Of a DNA stretch of 39,532 nucleotides, positions 15,904-24,798 are shown piece by piece. The notes beneath the pieces are model-generated. The model was given only the letters and a program-made list of their open reading frames with translations. It had not been told where the DNA came from and ran no database searches. The stretch covers positions 1 through 39,532 of the forward strand of contig CALWUF010000062.1 in assembly GCA_944384655.1 (NCBI GenBank), written 5' to 3'. A program made the position numbers and the translations under genes. The stretch comes from an uncultured Butyricicoccus sp. GTDB taxonomy: Bacteria; Bacillota; Clostridia; Oscillospirales; Butyricicoccaceae. The stretch's first letter is position 1; the number at the start of each line of letters is the position of its first letter.

Positions 15904-15912
15904 AGTATACCA
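15904..15912 (-). promoter_or_regulatory. Extended -10 promoter for the 114-aa gene
   Basis: TGGTATACT (minus strand 15912-15904) is an extended -10. The -35 region falls in the terminator of the previous gene and is poor. The same block GTGGTATACTGA recurs in the promoter of the 63-aa gene. Confidence 0.5.
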
Positions 15913-15921
15913 CATCCACAC

Positions 15922-15952
15922 AAAAAAGAACACCCGCTGCCAGGTGTTCTTT
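15922..15952 (-). terminator. Terminator of the 63-aa gene
   Basis: A 10-bp stem AAAGAACACC/GGTGTTCTTT with an 8-nt loop, followed on the minus strand by TTTG. Confidence 0.85.
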
Positions 15953-15961
15953 ACGTTCTGT

Positions 15962-16153
15962 TCACAAAGCGCCGTCGTCCGGATCGTCCCACGCATCTTC
16001 GTCATCATCCATGAATTCAAACCCATCTGTGCCGACGTTGTTGCTGCAAATACTGACGTCGATGCCCTTCTTGATCGGCGCCAACAGGAAGCCCGCAATC
16101 ACACCCAGACAAAACCACGCCATTGCGCGAAAAAATGTTTCTATTCTACTCAT
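15962..16153 (-). CDS. Small membrane protein with acidic tail, 63 aa
   Basis: The true start is ATG at 16153 (MSRIETFFRAMAWFCLG), with AGGAGGG 8 nt upstream; the longer frame to 16297 runs over the promoter. One hydrophobic helix covers about 8-28 (AMAWFCLGVIAGFLLAPI). It is followed by KKGIDVSICSNNVGTDG and a strongly acidic end (DDDEDAWDDPDDGAL), placing the C-terminus in the cytosol or surface depending on orientation. The 'GVIAGFLLAP' segment resembles the YtxH-type small membrane proteins but the match is too short to name. It has its own promoter and terminator. Confidence 0.75.
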   Translation of the reverse strand: MSRIETFFRAMAWFCLGVIAGFLLAPIKKGIDVSICSNNVGTDGFEFMDDDEDAWDDPDDGAL

Positions 16154-16223
16154 AAATCTGTCCCTCCTGAAATGCACGGCATACGCAATCACCGGGCAAC
16201 ATGTCCCGCGGAATGTTGTATTC

Positions 16224-16252
16224 AGTATACCACATTCCACGCCTGTATGCAA
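16224..16252 (-). promoter_or_regulatory. Promoter of the 63-aa gene
   Basis: Minus-strand TTGCAT (16252-16247), 17 nt, TATACT (16229-16224) with TG extension. The first two bases of the -35 box are the end of the preceding terminator's T-run. Confidence 0.75.
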
Positions 16253-16292
16253 AAGAATGCGGCCTCCCATCACAAACGAGGAAGCCGCATTC
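16250..16292 (-). terminator. Terminator of the structured RNA
   Basis: A 9-bp stem GAATGCGGC/GCCGCATTC with an inner TCC/GGA extension, followed by TTTTG on the minus strand. It lies six bases past the closing stem of the RNA. Confidence 0.75.
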
Positions 16293-16436
16293 CGCATCCG
16301 TCCGGCGGATACCTGTGTTACAGAGTCCGGATCGGGTTGGTTTTTTCTCTCCAGCGCCGGTCGGGTGCACCGACGTATGACCTATGACACACGCCGGGGA
16401 TTTCTGCTCCACAGGTAGTATGTGCAGCCGGACGGC
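16250..16436 (-). ncRNA. Structured non-coding RNA of about 185 nt (6S-like shape, family not confirmed)
   Basis: Between the rpsU terminator and the next promoter no frame has a ribosome binding site, yet the sequence holds nested long-range pairings on the minus strand. An outer stem is CCGTCCGGC-type, 9 bp (16435-16427 with 16306-16298). Inside it is an 8-bp stem TACCTGTG/CACAGGTA (16417-16410 with 16317-16310). Further in are a 5-bp GCAGA/TCTGT stem and a terminal hairpin GTCGG/CCGAC at 16360-16374. An independent terminator follows. A TATAGC -10 at 16444-16439 would start the RNA at the outer stem, though the -35 is poor. A long rod with internal bulges and this length fit 6S RNA, but the sequence does not let me name it. 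SRP RNA, RNase P RNA and tmRNA core motifs are absent. Confidence 0.6.
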
Positions 16437-16454
16437 AGGCTATACATCAGAACA

Positions 16455-16492
16455 TCAAAAAACACCGGAAACAGGTTTCCTGTTCCGGTGTT
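16455..16492 (-). terminator. Terminator of rpsU
   Basis: A 10-bp stem AACACCGGAA/TTCCGGTGTT with an inner ACAGG/CCTGT pairing, followed by TTTT and GATG on the minus strand. Confidence 0.88.
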
Positions 16493-16510
16493 CATTGAGC
16501 AAGTAGTAAC

Positions 16511-16690
16511 TCAGTACTTTCTTCTCTTTGCACGAGCCGCTTCGGACTTCTTGCGGCGCTTCACGCTCGGACTTTCATAATGCTCACGCTTGCGAAGCTC
16601 GGAAAGCACACCCGCCTTTGCGCACGATCTCTTAAATCTTCTCAGTGCGCTGTCGAGAGACTCGTTTTCCTTTACGCGGATTTCCGACAT
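16511..16690 (-). CDS. rpsU: 30S ribosomal protein S21
   Basis: 59 aa from the ATG at 16690 ([29 protein letters not shown]), 6 nt after GGAGGG. The body has the S21 signature [11 protein letters not shown] and [28 protein letters not shown], a basic RNA-binding tail. It assembles late on the 30S platform near the anti-Shine-Dalgarno helix. It is a separate transcription unit with a perfect promoter and a strong terminator, close behind leuS. Its length is standard. Confidence 0.97.
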   Translation of the reverse strand: MSEIRVKENESLDSALRRFKRSCAKAGVLSELRKREHYESPSVKRRKKSEAARAKRRKY

Positions 16691-16758
16691 TGTTTTCCCT
16701 CCCTCCGCGCGTTGCCAATAAACGCTTTTGCACAATCCGGCAAAAATGCCGTAAATAT

Positions 16759-16787
16759 ATTATATCGTTTTCGCCATGTACTGTCAA
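16759..16787 (-). promoter_or_regulatory. Consensus promoter of rpsU
   Basis: Minus-strand TTGACA (16787-16782), 17-nt spacer, TATAAT (16764-16759): a perfect match to the vegetative consensus, as expected for a highly expressed ribosomal gene. Confidence 0.92.
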
Positions 16788-16830
16788 GCACTACTTTTCC
16801 GTTTATACGAAAAACCCCATGCCCGACGGT

Positions 16831-19356
16831 TTACTTGACAACGAGATTGATGATTTTATTGGGCACGACAATGGATTTGATCAAATTTTTGCCCGCAATG
16901 GCGTTCTTTATTTTGGTATCTGCCATGGCAACGGCAAGCGCTTCATCCTTCGCGCAGTCCACCGGCAGTCTGATTGTACCCTTGACCTTGCCATTGACCT
17001 GTACGGCGATCTCAAGCGTAGACTCAACCGTCTTGTTCTCATCGAATTCCGGCCAGGTGTGCAGGCTGAGCAGATCGGTCTCACCCAGCATCTGCCACAG
17101 CTCCTCTGTTGCATGCGGTGCAAACGGATTGAGCAATGTGAGCAACGTCTTATATTCCGCACGGTTGACGCCGTTGTCATACAACTGATTGAGCAGGGTC
17201 ATCATCTGTGCGATCGCGGTGTTCATCTTCAGGTTTTCGATATCCTCCGTAACCTTCTGGATGGTGCGATGCATCGCAACCTCATTTTCCTTGCTGTATT
17301 CATCGCCCGGCTGGATCCTGTCAAACAGCGTCCATATGCGTTCGATAAACCGGCGGCAGCCTTTGATGGCCTTCTGCGACCATGCAGCGGATTTCTCAAA
17401 ATCACCGATGAACATCTCATACAGACGCATGGTATCCGCCCCGTACTCGTCAATGGTTTCATCCGGATTGACCACATTGCCCAGCGATTTGGACATCTTA
17501 ACAACCGGATGCTCCGCCATCTCGCCATACTTCTCCACAAGATATTTTCTGGCTCCCTTTTCGTCGCCAAATTCCTCGATCAACTTCTTCTTTTCGTCAT
17601 CCGGCAGATTGACAAAGCTGTGCGGGTTTTGACCGAGAATCATACCGTGGCTGGTGCGCTTGCTGTACGGTTCTTTGTATGGTACAACGCCGATGTCATA
17701 CAGGAACTTATGCCAGAAACGGGAGTACAACAGATGCAATGTGGTGTGTTCCATACCGCCGTTATACCAGTCAACCGGTCCCCAATATTCGAGCGCTTCC
17801 CTGGACGCCAATGCCTCATCGTTGTGCGAATCCATATACCGCAGGAAATACCACGAGGAACCTGCCCACTGCGGCATGGTATCCGTCTCGCGCTTGGCAG
17901 GACCACCACAGCACGGGCAAGTGGTGTTAACCCAGTCGGTCATAAGTGCAAGCGGGGATTCGCCGTCATCCGTCGGTTCATACGAATCGACATCCGGCAG
18001 GCACAGCGGCAGTTCCGATTCCGGAACCGGAACCCAACCGCATTTCTCACACTTGACCAGCGGGATCGGTTCACCCCAATAGCGCTGACGGGAAAAGACC
18101 CAGTCGCGCAACTTATAGTTCACTTTCGCATGACCGACGCCCTTTTCGGTCAGGAATTCAGTAATTGCTTTTTTTGCGTCTTCCACGGACATACCGTCCA
18201 GGAAACCGGAATTTACCATGATACCGGTCGCACAATCCGTAAATGCGGCTTCCTGTACATTGCCGCCTTTGACGACTTCGATAATCGGCAGGTCAAATTT
18301 CTTTGCAAACGCCCAGTCGCGGTCGTCATGTGCCGGTACGGCCATGATGGCGCCCGTACCATAGCTCATCAGGACATAGTCTGAAACAAAAATCGGAATT
18401 TCCGTTCCATTGACCGGATTGATGGCGCGAACGCCATCCAGCTTGACGCCAGTCTTATCCTTAACCAACTCGGTGCGCTCAAAATCAGACTTGTGTGCCG
18501 CTTCCTCGCGGTATGCACGGACTGCATCGATGTTTGCCAGCTTATCCGCCCATTTTTCTACCATCGGATGTTCCGGTGAAATGACCATATAAGTCGCGCC
18601 GAACAACGTGTCCGGACGGGTGGTATATACCGTCAGCACATCGCCTTCTGTGGTTGTAAAATCGACTTCTGCACCGGTAGAACGTCCGATCCAATGGCGC
18701 TGCTGACTCTTGACACGGTCAATATAGTCCACATCGTCCAGATCGTCGATCAGGCGCTGTGCATATTCCGTGATCTTGAGCATCCACTGGCTTTTGTTCT
18801 TGCGGATGACTTCGCTGCCGCAGCGCTCACACACGCCATTGACAACTTCCTCATTTGCAAGCACACATTTACAGCTTGTGCACCAGTTGACAGCCATTTC
18901 CTTTTTATAGGCCAGCCCCTTTTTGAACAACTGGAGGAAAATCCACTGCGTCCATTTGTAATAGCTTGGATCTGTGGTGTTGACCTCACGGCTCCAGTCA
19001 AACGACAGACCGAGCGCCTTGAGCTGACTCTTGAAACGCGCGACATTCTGCTTGGTGACCTCCGCCGGATGCACATGGTTTTTGATCGCGAAATTCTCGG
19101 TCGGCAAACCGAATGCGTCCCAGCCCATCGGATACAAGACATTATAGCCCTGCATCCGGCGCTTTCTGGAAACAATATCCAGCGCTGTGTACGAACGCGG
19201 ATGACCGACATGCAGACCTGCGCCCGACGGATATGGAAATTCAACCAGTGCATAATATTTCGGCTTGGAATAATCCGTGGTTGCGGCAAATGCCTGCGTG
19301 TCATCCCAAACTTTCTGCCATTTTGCTTCAATGGCTTTGAAATCGTATTTTTCCAA
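16831..19356 (-). CDS. leuS: Leucyl-tRNA synthetase
   Basis: 841 aa class Ia synthetase. It has the HIGH motif as HVGH (49-52) and KMSKS at 620-624. The zinc-binding [22 protein letters not shown] lies at about 155-180. The CP1 editing domain has the conserved [19 protein letters not shown]. The anticodon domain and a small C-terminal domain complete the usual bacterial length. It charges tRNA-Leu and removes mischarged residues. The start is TTG at 19356 (protein begins [14 protein letters not shown]), with GGGAG 9 nt upstream. It lies 44 nt after rsfS and ends the long smc-leuS transcript. No T-box leader is seen. Confidence 0.96.
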   Translation of the reverse strand: MEKYDFKAIEAKWQKVWDDTQAFAATTDYSKPKYYALVEFPYPSGAGLHVGHPRSYTALDIVSRKRRMQGYNVLYPMGWDAFGLPTENFAIKNHVHPAEVTKQNVARFKSQLKALGLSFDWSREVNTTDPSYYKWTQWIFLQLFKKGLAYKKEMAVNWCTSCKCVLANEEVVNGVCERCGSEVIRKNKSQWMLKITEYAQRLIDDLDDVDYIDRVKSQQRHWIGRSTGAEVDFTTTEGDVLTVYTTRPDTLFGATYMVISPEHPMVEKWADKLANIDAVRAYREEAAHKSDFERTELVKDKTGVKLDGVRAINPVNGTEIPIFVSDYVLMSYGTGAIMAVPAHDDRDWAFAKKFDLPIIEVVKGGNVQEAAFTDCATGIMVNSGFLDGMSVEDAKKAITEFLTEKGVGHAKVNYKLRDWVFSRQRYWGEPIPLVKCEKCGWVPVPESELPLCLPDVDSYEPTDDGESPLALMTDWVNTTCPCCGGPAKRETDTMPQWAGSSWYFLRYMDSHNDEALASREALEYWGPVDWYNGGMEHTTLHLLYSRFWHKFLYDIGVVPYKEPYSKRTSHGMILGQNPHSFVNLPDDEKKKLIEEFGDEKGARKYLVEKYGEMAEHPVVKMSKSLGNVVNPDETIDEYGADTMRLYEMFIGDFEKSAAWSQKAIKGCRRFIERIWTLFDRIQPGDEYSKENEVAMHRTIQKVTEDIENLKMNTAIAQMMTLLNQLYDNGVNRAEYKTLLTLLNPFAPHATEELWQMLGETDLLSLHTWPEFDENKTVESTLEIAVQVNGKVKGTIRLPVDCAKDEALAVAMADTKIKNAIAGKNLIKSIVVPNKIINLVVK

Positions 19357-19400
19357 TGTTTGTGACTCCCATCTATTTTGAAGTATATGCGAATGATGCG

Positions 19401-19760
19401 TTACAGCTCATCAACAGGAATATTGACGGCGTCCTTCCACAGCTTTTCCAGGCTATAGAAGTTGCGGGCGGATTCCAGGAACACATGCACAAGGACAAAG
19501 CCATAATCGAGCAGGATCCAGCTGGCGGAATCATGTCCTTCGACATGGTGCGGCAGGATGCCATAATCCGTCTTGAGGCGGAATTCCACTTCATCAGCGA
19601 GCGTCTTGACCTGCGTCGTGCTGGACGCAGTACAGATTACAAAATATTCGGCAATTGTGGTCAGGTCAGCGACTTTGAGCACCTGAATATCCTGTCCGCG
19701 TTTGCTGTCCAGGGCCTGCACTGCGGCTTTTATATACGTTTGCGTGGTATTGTTAGACAT
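19401..19760 (-). CDS. rsfS: Ribosomal silencing factor RsfS
   Basis: 119 aa, standard length. Motifs of the RsfS/DUF143 family are [29 protein letters not shown] and the [33 protein letters not shown] block. It binds L14 on the 50S subunit and blocks joining with 30S when nutrients are short. The ATG at 19760 has AAGGAG 11 nt upstream. It is placed between the LCP gene and leuS, in the typical Firmicutes neighbourhood nadD-yqeK-rsfS. Confidence 0.95.
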   Translation of the reverse strand: MSNNTTQTYIKAAVQALDSKRGQDIQVLKVADLTTIAEYFVICTASSTTQVKTLADEVEFRLKTDYGILPHHVEGHDSASWILLDYGFVLVHVFLESARNFYSLEKLWKDAVNIPVDEL

Positions 19761-19807
19761 AATATCATTTTCTCCTTATCCCCTGCCTGAGGGGAATGCC
19801 TGCTATG

Positions 19808-20902
19808 TTATTCGTCTTCCGGCAGTTCGCCGCTGCCGGTCTCATCGTTTTTCTCCTGTTCATATTGAGCATACCGCACAGCCCGCTCTTCCTCCCAGCT
19901 GCTGCTGTAGATGCCCAGATCATCCGGTGTAATGATATTAAAATCATCCTCCGTCAGCGGGTGTGTATACGGATTGAACGATTCGTTGATCTGGTCGATA
20001 ATCATATCCTGATCCAGGATAAAGAACCACAGATTGCCTACCATGGCGTTGTCGCCAATCAGCGTCTGCATTTCCACATCTTCTTCCATATCCAGTTTCA
20101 TGCTCTGCATGCCGATCCAAAGCACTTGTGATGTTGTCAGATCGGTCTGCACATTGTCAGAAACCGCCGTTGCAATCGCGGGTATGTTGACAAGATTGGA
20201 TGGGGTGAGCACTTCTTTGCCCAGTGTAATGAGAAACGTCTGCAACTTTTCCACACGACCGATATCCCCATCATCATAGCCTGTGCCGTCGTCATTATGC
20301 CGCCAGCGCAGGAATTCCACCACCGCTTCGCCGTCCATATGCTGCCAGCCCTTTTCAAATTCAATGGAAAGATCCTGCGATGCGTCATGATAGCTCATAT
20401 CAAACGGAACTTCATAATCGATACCGCCGATGGCATCCACAATGTCGGCAATGCCGTCGAAATTAGCGACAATATATTTATCCGGGCGGAAACCGATGAC
20501 GCCGGAAATTTCATCCAACTGCTGCTCAATGCCGCCGGAATAGGATGCGTTGAGTTTTTTCCCAGCACCGCGGCGGTCCGTATCCACCAGTGAATCGCGC
20601 GGGATATTGATGATATTGGCCGTATGGTTTTGTGTATCAAAGACCAGAACCATCATGGAATCGGTACGCGTTTCATCTTCATCTGTCGCAGCGATAAACA
20701 GCGTAAATACATGTTCCCGGCGTCCTTCGCCATCGACGACAATGGCAGACCCCTGATCAATCGTCTGATTGTTCCCGCCCAACAAGGAGCCCGATGCATT
20801 GACCCAATAGCAAAATGCAAAATATCCTATCACACATGCCATCGCGGCAGCCACCACGACAATCAATACCCGGCGCAACCATTTATTTTGTTTCTTCTCC
20901 AT
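19808..20902 (-). CDS. LytR-CpsA-Psr family cell-wall polymer ligase
   Basis: 364 aa from the ATG at 20902 (MEKKQNKWLRRVLIVVV). One N-terminal membrane helix (about 10-33) leaves an extracellular LCP domain. The domain has the signatures R79-T-D-S, NIPRDSLV (99-106) and KLNASYSGG (116-124), followed by DGIADIVDAIGGIDYEVP and FLRWRHNDDGTGYDDGDIGRVEKLQ. LCP enzymes move undecaprenyl-linked teichoic acids or polysaccharides onto peptidoglycan. The acidic C-terminus (NDETGSGELPEDE) is low complexity. It sits between yqeK and rsfS, a position LCP genes often take in Clostridia. The Shine-Dalgarno is weak (GGGAC), and a GTG at 20908 is an alternative start. Confidence 0.9.
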   Translation of the reverse strand: MEKKQNKWLRRVLIVVVAAAMACVIGYFAFCYWVNASGSLLGGNNQTIDQGSAIVVDGEGRREHVFTLFIAATDEDETRTDSMMVLVFDTQNHTANIINIPRDSLVDTDRRGAGKKLNASYSGGIEQQLDEISGVIGFRPDKYIVANFDGIADIVDAIGGIDYEVPFDMSYHDASQDLSIEFEKGWQHMDGEAVVEFLRWRHNDDGTGYDDGDIGRVEKLQTFLITLGKEVLTPSNLVNIPAIATAVSDNVQTDLTTSQVLWIGMQSMKLDMEEDVEMQTLIGDNAMVGNLWFFILDQDMIIDQINESFNPYTHPLTEDDFNIITPDDLGIYSSSWEEERAVRYAQYEQEKNDETGSGELPEDE

Positions 20903-20928
20903 GCACACTTCGTCCCATCCGCTGTCTG

Positions 20929-21492
20929 TTACATATGTTCCAGCAACCAGTTTCTCGCCGAAACTGTGTCCACATGAATCTGTTTTCCACGTTGAATCAG
21001 GTCGCGCAATGAGGAATTCAGACCATATAGCAACGCCTTGTCCAGATTTCGTGCAGCCAGTTTCCGTGCGGTTTTCACGCCGTCAAAACTGCGATTTTCT
21101 TCTATGTAATCGGCCATATAGACGATTTTATCCAGCAGTGTCATATCCGCGCAGCCAGTGGTGTGGTATGCAATTGCATGCACCACATCAGCAGGTGCGC
21201 CGTACACGTCTGCGGCAATGGCTGCTGCCGTTTTTCCATGCAGCATTTTCCATTCTGTTTTTTCGACATCTTTGGGTATTATACCGTATTTCTCACACAA
21301 GTTCAACTGCTCTTCCTGAGAAAATGTCTTTGTGATGTCGTGCAGCAACATGGCGAACGCGCATTTATCTTCATCCTCTCCATATCGCTGCGCAAGCATA
21401 CGTGCGGCCTTCTCACAACCCAATGTGTGCTTGAGGCGGAACCCCGTCAGACGGGAAAGGATATCTCTTCTGGTTTCATCATCATAAAGCAT
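20929..21492 (-). CDS. yqeK: HD-domain diadenosine tetraphosphatase YqeK
   Basis: 187 aa. It has the HD metal-binding set: H22 in LKHTLG, H51-D52 in AMLLHDITK, and H100-region AIAYHTTG, followed by DKIVYMADYIEENR. YqeK-type proteins cleave symmetrical Ap4A to ADP with an iron centre. The ATG at 21492 follows CGGAGG by about 6 nt. It is downstream of nadD in the classic nadD-yqeK-rsfS order. Confidence 0.94.
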   Translation of the reverse strand: MLYDDETRRDILSRLTGFRLKHTLGCEKAARMLAQRYGEDEDKCAFAMLLHDITKTFSQEEQLNLCEKYGIIPKDVEKTEWKMLHGKTAAAIAADVYGAPADVVHAIAYHTTGCADMTLLDKIVYMADYIEENRSFDGVKTARKLAARNLDKALLYGLNSSLRDLIQRGKQIHVDTVSARNWLLEHM

Positions 21493-21545
21493 GGTTATCC
21501 TCCGTTCATTTCCAGCCGCACGCCGCAGCGCCGGTCTATCCCCTG

Positions 21546-22148
21546 TTACGATAAAAAATACAGCCCCTGCTGTTCAATATACTGATAAATTGCCTCAGGT
21601 ACCATCGCCCGGCATACTGCCCGGTCCGCGCGCACATCGGTCGATGAGATCGGCAACGCCGGACAATCCACAATGAAGACACGTGCATTCCATGTTTCCC
21701 TCAGCCATGCGGCCTTTGCCTCCAGTGCAGCATGATCATCGTCATTGCGTGCAACTGTGACCAATCCGGCGAGTGCGCACAGCGTATCCGGCTCACGCCA
21801 TCTGTCCAGCGTCAGCAGCATATCCGTCCCGATGATGAGGAACAATTCTGCCTCCGGCATGTCCCGCTTGAGCGCCCGCAGCGTATCGGCAGTATAACTG
21901 CGTCCACCGCGCCGCAGCTCGATGTCACACGCCTCCGCCGCAGGGATTTCCTTCGCCATCAGCCGTGTCATCGCAAGGCGCTGTTCACTGTCCGCCGAAC
22001 CGTGGGGCATGGTCTTGTGCGGCGGCAAATTGTCCGGGATCAGCAGCAGACGGTCAAACTGCATCGCTGCCATTGCCTGCTGCGCCGCATAGATATGTCC
22101 GTTGTGCGGCGGATTGAACGTGCCGCCCATAATTCCTATTCGGCTCAT
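21546..22148 (-). CDS. nadD: Nicotinate-nucleotide adenylyltransferase
   Basis: 200 aa from the ATG at 22148 (MSRIGIMGGTFNPPHNGH), which overlaps the yhbY stop by four bases (ATGA). The frame extending to 22220 lies inside yhbY and is not used. Motifs GGTFNPPHNGH (8-18), the LLIIGTDMLLTL-like LFLIIGTDMLLTLDRW and ISSTDVR near the end are those of the nucleotidyltransferase family. It converts nicotinate mononucleotide and ATP to deamido-NAD. There is no Shine-Dalgarno, so translation is coupled. Confidence 0.96.
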   Translation of the reverse strand: MSRIGIMGGTFNPPHNGHIYAAQQAMAAMQFDRLLLIPDNLPPHKTMPHGSADSEQRLAMTRLMAKEIPAAEACDIELRRGGRSYTADTLRALKRDMPEAELFLIIGTDMLLTLDRWREPDTLCALAGLVTVARNDDDHAALEAKAAWLRETWNARVFIVDCPALPISSTDVRADRAVCRAMVPEAIYQYIEQQGLYFLS

Positions 22149-22444
22149 GCGTCTGGATCGATGTGACGGTTTTCCGGCTGGCGTGCGACGCGGAATAGAA
22201 CCAACTTTGTGCCGATGCACTGCACCGGCTCAGCGTCCAGCGCTTCGCACAGCACGTGCTGTACTTCGCGCGGCGTCAGCATCGCCGTTTCCAGAATTTT
22301 AATTTTCATCAACTCATGCTTTTCCAGCACCTCTTCGGTCTGTGCAATGACTGCATCGGTCAAGCCCTCCTTGCCGATGAGAACCGTATCGCTGAGTGTA
22401 TTGGCCATAGCGCGCAGACGGGCACGCTGTTTGCTTGTCAACAT
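22145..22444 (-). CDS. yhbY: YhbY-family CRM-domain RNA-binding protein
   Basis: 99 aa: one CRM domain with LTSKQRARLRAMANTL, VLIGKEGLTDAVI and HELMKIKIL. The family associates with precursors of the large ribosomal subunit. AAGGAG lies 8 nt before the ATG, which directly abuts the rdgB stop (TAA then ATG). The length is standard. Confidence 0.94.
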   Translation of the reverse strand: MLTSKQRARLRAMANTLSDTVLIGKEGLTDAVIAQTEEVLEKHELMKIKILETAMLTPREVQHVLCEALDAEPVQCIGTKLVLFRVARQPENRHIDPDA

Positions 22445-23047
22445 TTAGTTTTCTCCTTTTTCTTCCAGATATACCCGCAGGGCGCTGCCGAGCGCCGTAA
22501 ACGCGCGGGCACGGTGCGAAATTGAATTTTTTACTTCGGGATCAAGTTCGCCAAATGTGCAGCCGTATTTCGGCACACAGAAAATCGGGTCATACCCAAA
22601 GCCGCCGCTGCCATGTTCTTCGTCGAGGATTGTCCCGCGGCATTGCCCGCGCACGGTCATCTCCTTGCCGTCCGGGAACACACACGCCGCCACACACACA
22701 AATTCCGCGCCGCGTTGATCCTCCGGCACAGTCATCAGCTTTTCCAACAACATCAAATTTCGGTCATGCGCCGTCGCCTCCGGTCCTGCCCAACGGGCGG
22801 AATGAATGCCTGGAAAACCGTCCAGTGCATCGACCTCCAGACCGGAATCATCCGCAACTGCCGGCAGACCCAACGCCTTGCTGACAGCACGCGCTTTGAT
22901 CATCGCATTTTCTTCAAAGCTCTCGCCGTCTTCCTCGATCTCCGGGAAATCTTCCGGCATTGGTATGACCTCAAACCCCATCGGCTCCCAAATCTGCTTT
23001 ACTTCCTGTATTTTACCCTTATTGTGCGATGCGAGTACAAATTTCAT
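22445..23047 (-). CDS. rdgB: Non-canonical purine NTP pyrophosphatase (RdgB/HAM1)
   Basis: 200 aa. It starts MKFVLASHNKGKIQEVK with the substrate-binding SHNKGK (7-12). Further in are ADDSGLEVDALDGFPGIHSARWAG and SGGFGYDPIFCVP, all typical. It removes ITP, dITP and XTP from the nucleotide pool. It overlaps the rph stop by four bases (ATGA). The partnership rph-rdgB is common in Firmicutes. Confidence 0.96.
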   Translation of the reverse strand: MKFVLASHNKGKIQEVKQIWEPMGFEVIPMPEDFPEIEEDGESFEENAMIKARAVSKALGLPAVADDSGLEVDALDGFPGIHSARWAGPEATAHDRNLMLLEKLMTVPEDQRGAEFVCVAACVFPDGKEMTVRGQCRGTILDEEHGSGGFGYDPIFCVPKYGCTFGELDPEVKNSISHRARAFTALGSALRVYLEEKGEN

Positions 23048-23769
23048 CCGACTTCACCCGTAATCTTTCTCTGTTCCCGACACAACTTTGCGGTGCCGCG
23101 GCGTGCCAGCGACATCAGACGGGTATATTCTTCTTTGGTAAAGGGACGACCTTCGCCCGTACCCTGAATTTCTATGAATTCACCCTTTTCTGTCATGACA
23201 AAATTGGCATCGACCGTGGCATGGGAGTCCTCCTCATAGGCGAGGTCGAGAATCGGTTCATCATTCCAAATGCCTGCGGATACCGCCGCAACCTGTCCTG
23301 TCAACGGGATTTTCCTGAGTACACCGTCGTCAACCAGCTTTTTGCATGCCAGCCACAATGCAACATAACCGCCTGTAATGGATGCACAACGTGTGCCGCC
23401 ATCCGCCTGGATCACATCGCAGTCAATGATGATCTGCCGCTCCCCCAACGCCTCCATATCCGTCACGGCACGCAGTGCGCGACCGATCAGCCGCTGAATC
23501 TCTGCACTTCGACCGTTGAGTTTGAGTTTGGAAATATCACGGCGGTTTCTGGTGTTCGTCGCACGCGGCAGCATGCTGTATTCCGCTGTCACCCATCCAC
23601 GCCCTGTTCCCTTGACATGAGGCGGGACAGTTTCTTCCACCGTAGCATTGCATATCACTTTGGTGTTGCCCATGGAAATGAGCACAGAGCCTTCCGCATG
23701 CATTGTAAAATCGGGTACAAGTTTCATCTTGCGCATCTCATCGTTGCGCCGCAAATCAGGTCTCGCCAT
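23044..23769 (-). CDS. rph: Ribonuclease PH
   Basis: 241 aa, full length. Motifs are GSVLISMGNTKVICNATVEE, GRGWVTAEYSMLPRAT, RSAEIQRLIGRALRAV and DCDVIQADGGTRCASITGG. It trims tRNA 3' ends by phosphorolysis. AAGGAG precedes the ATG at 23769 by 11 nt, and the gene lies 3 nt after ftsY. Confidence 0.97.
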   Translation of the reverse strand: MARPDLRRNDEMRKMKLVPDFTMHAEGSVLISMGNTKVICNATVEETVPPHVKGTGRGWVTAEYSMLPRATNTRNRRDISKLKLNGRSAEIQRLIGRALRAVTDMEALGERQIIIDCDVIQADGGTRCASITGGYVALWLACKKLVDDGVLRKIPLTGQVAAVSAGIWNDEPILDLAYEEDSHATVDANFVMTEKGEFIEIQGTGEGRPFTKEEYTRLMSLARRGTAKLCREQRKITGEVG

Positions 23770-23772
23770 GGT

Positions 23773-24693
23773 TTATTCGTCTCCTTCCACCGGCAGCAGC
23801 GCTTCTATAAACGCCCTTCGTTCAAACGGCATCAAGTCATCAATGCCTTCGCCCACACCCACATATTTCACCGGAACGCCCAGACCTGCGGAAATCGCAA
23901 TGACAATACCACCTTTCGCCGTGCCGTCCAGCTTGGTCAGCACAATACCGGTGAGCTTTGCCGCCTTATTGAATTGCTCCGCTTGTGAAACGGCATTCTG
24001 TCCCGTCGTGGCATCCAACACCAGCAGCGTCTCACGGCTGGAATCCGGCAATTCACGCGCAATGACGCGGTCAATCTTGTTCAGCTCATTCATCAAATTC
24101 GCCTTGTTGTGCAGCCGCCCTGCCGTATCCACAATGATGATATCACAACCGCGCGCTTTGGCTGCGGCAATGGAGTCAAAGACAACGGCTGCCGGGTCGG
24201 CGCCCTCGCCGTGACGGACAATATCCGCACCGGCACGCTTTGCCCAGATGGTCAATTGATCCGCCGCCGCCGCGCGGAAGGTATCCGCTGCCGCCAACAT
24301 GACGCGCTTGCCCTGCGCTGTATACGATGCGGCAAGCTTGCCAATCGTTGTGGTTTTTCCCACGCCATTGACGCCGATGACCAGAATCACTGCCGGCTGC
24401 CTGGATACATCCAGTCCTGAATCTTCCTGCATCATATCTGCCAAAATGTCACACAGTGCATGGCGCAACTGTTCTTTGGTTTCAATCCGCTCATGTTTGG
24501 CGCGGTCGCGCAATTCATTGACGGCATTGGAAGCCGTCGCCGCGCCGAGATCCGCGAGGATCATCGCTTCCTCCAGTTCCTCCAGCAGATCTTCATCAAC
24601 CTTGACGAATGCCGCCATGACGTCGCCCAGCGATTCGCTGACCGCCGCAGTCGTCTTTTTTAATCCTTCCTTGATCTTATCGAAAAATCCCAT
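23773..24693 (-). CDS. ftsY: Signal recognition particle receptor FtsY
   Basis: 306 aa from the ATG at 24693 (MGFFDKIKEGLKKTT), 8 nt after AAGGAGG; the frame open to 24795 lacks a ribosome site. It has a short acidic-free N-terminus, the N domain (about 20-95), and the SRP GTPase G domain with G1 GVNGVGKTTTIGKLA (107-121), DTFRAAAADQL, DTAGRLHNK and TKLDGTAKGG. It docks ribosome-SRP complexes at the membrane. It lacks the long acidic A domain of E. coli, as is usual in Firmicutes. It sits downstream of smc. Confidence 0.97.
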   Translation of the reverse strand: MGFFDKIKEGLKKTTAAVSESLGDVMAAFVKVDEDLLEELEEAMILADLGAATASNAVNELRDRAKHERIETKEQLRHALCDILADMMQEDSGLDVSRQPAVILVIGVNGVGKTTTIGKLAASYTAQGKRVMLAAADTFRAAAADQLTIWAKRAGADIVRHGEGADPAAVVFDSIAAAKARGCDIIIVDTAGRLHNKANLMNELNKIDRVIARELPDSSRETLLVLDATTGQNAVSQAEQFNKAAKLTGIVLTKLDGTAKGGIVIAISAGLGVPVKYVGVGEGIDDLMPFERRAFIEALLPVEGDE

Positions 24694-24798
24694 GATGGAA
24701 TCCTCCTTTTCTATTGTTTCATTCAAACATGGAATGTGTTTTTTTGTTGTTTTATGCGCCCAAGCAATGGTCTTATCAGGGCGTATCTGAAACACCTG

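Noticed and set aside
16146..16412. 88-aa minus-strand frame over the structured RNA
   Set aside because: No ribosome binding site, composition unlike a protein, and it crosses a terminator and the promoter of the 63-aa gene.
16645..18384. Long plus-strand frame (579 aa) opposite leuS
   Set aside because: It is antisense to a certain leuS, has no ribosome site and no recognisable domain; long shadow frames are common in this codon usage.
19357..19400. T-box leader for leuS
   Set aside because: The gap to rsfS is only 44 nt and has neither the T-box sequence nor a specifier stem.
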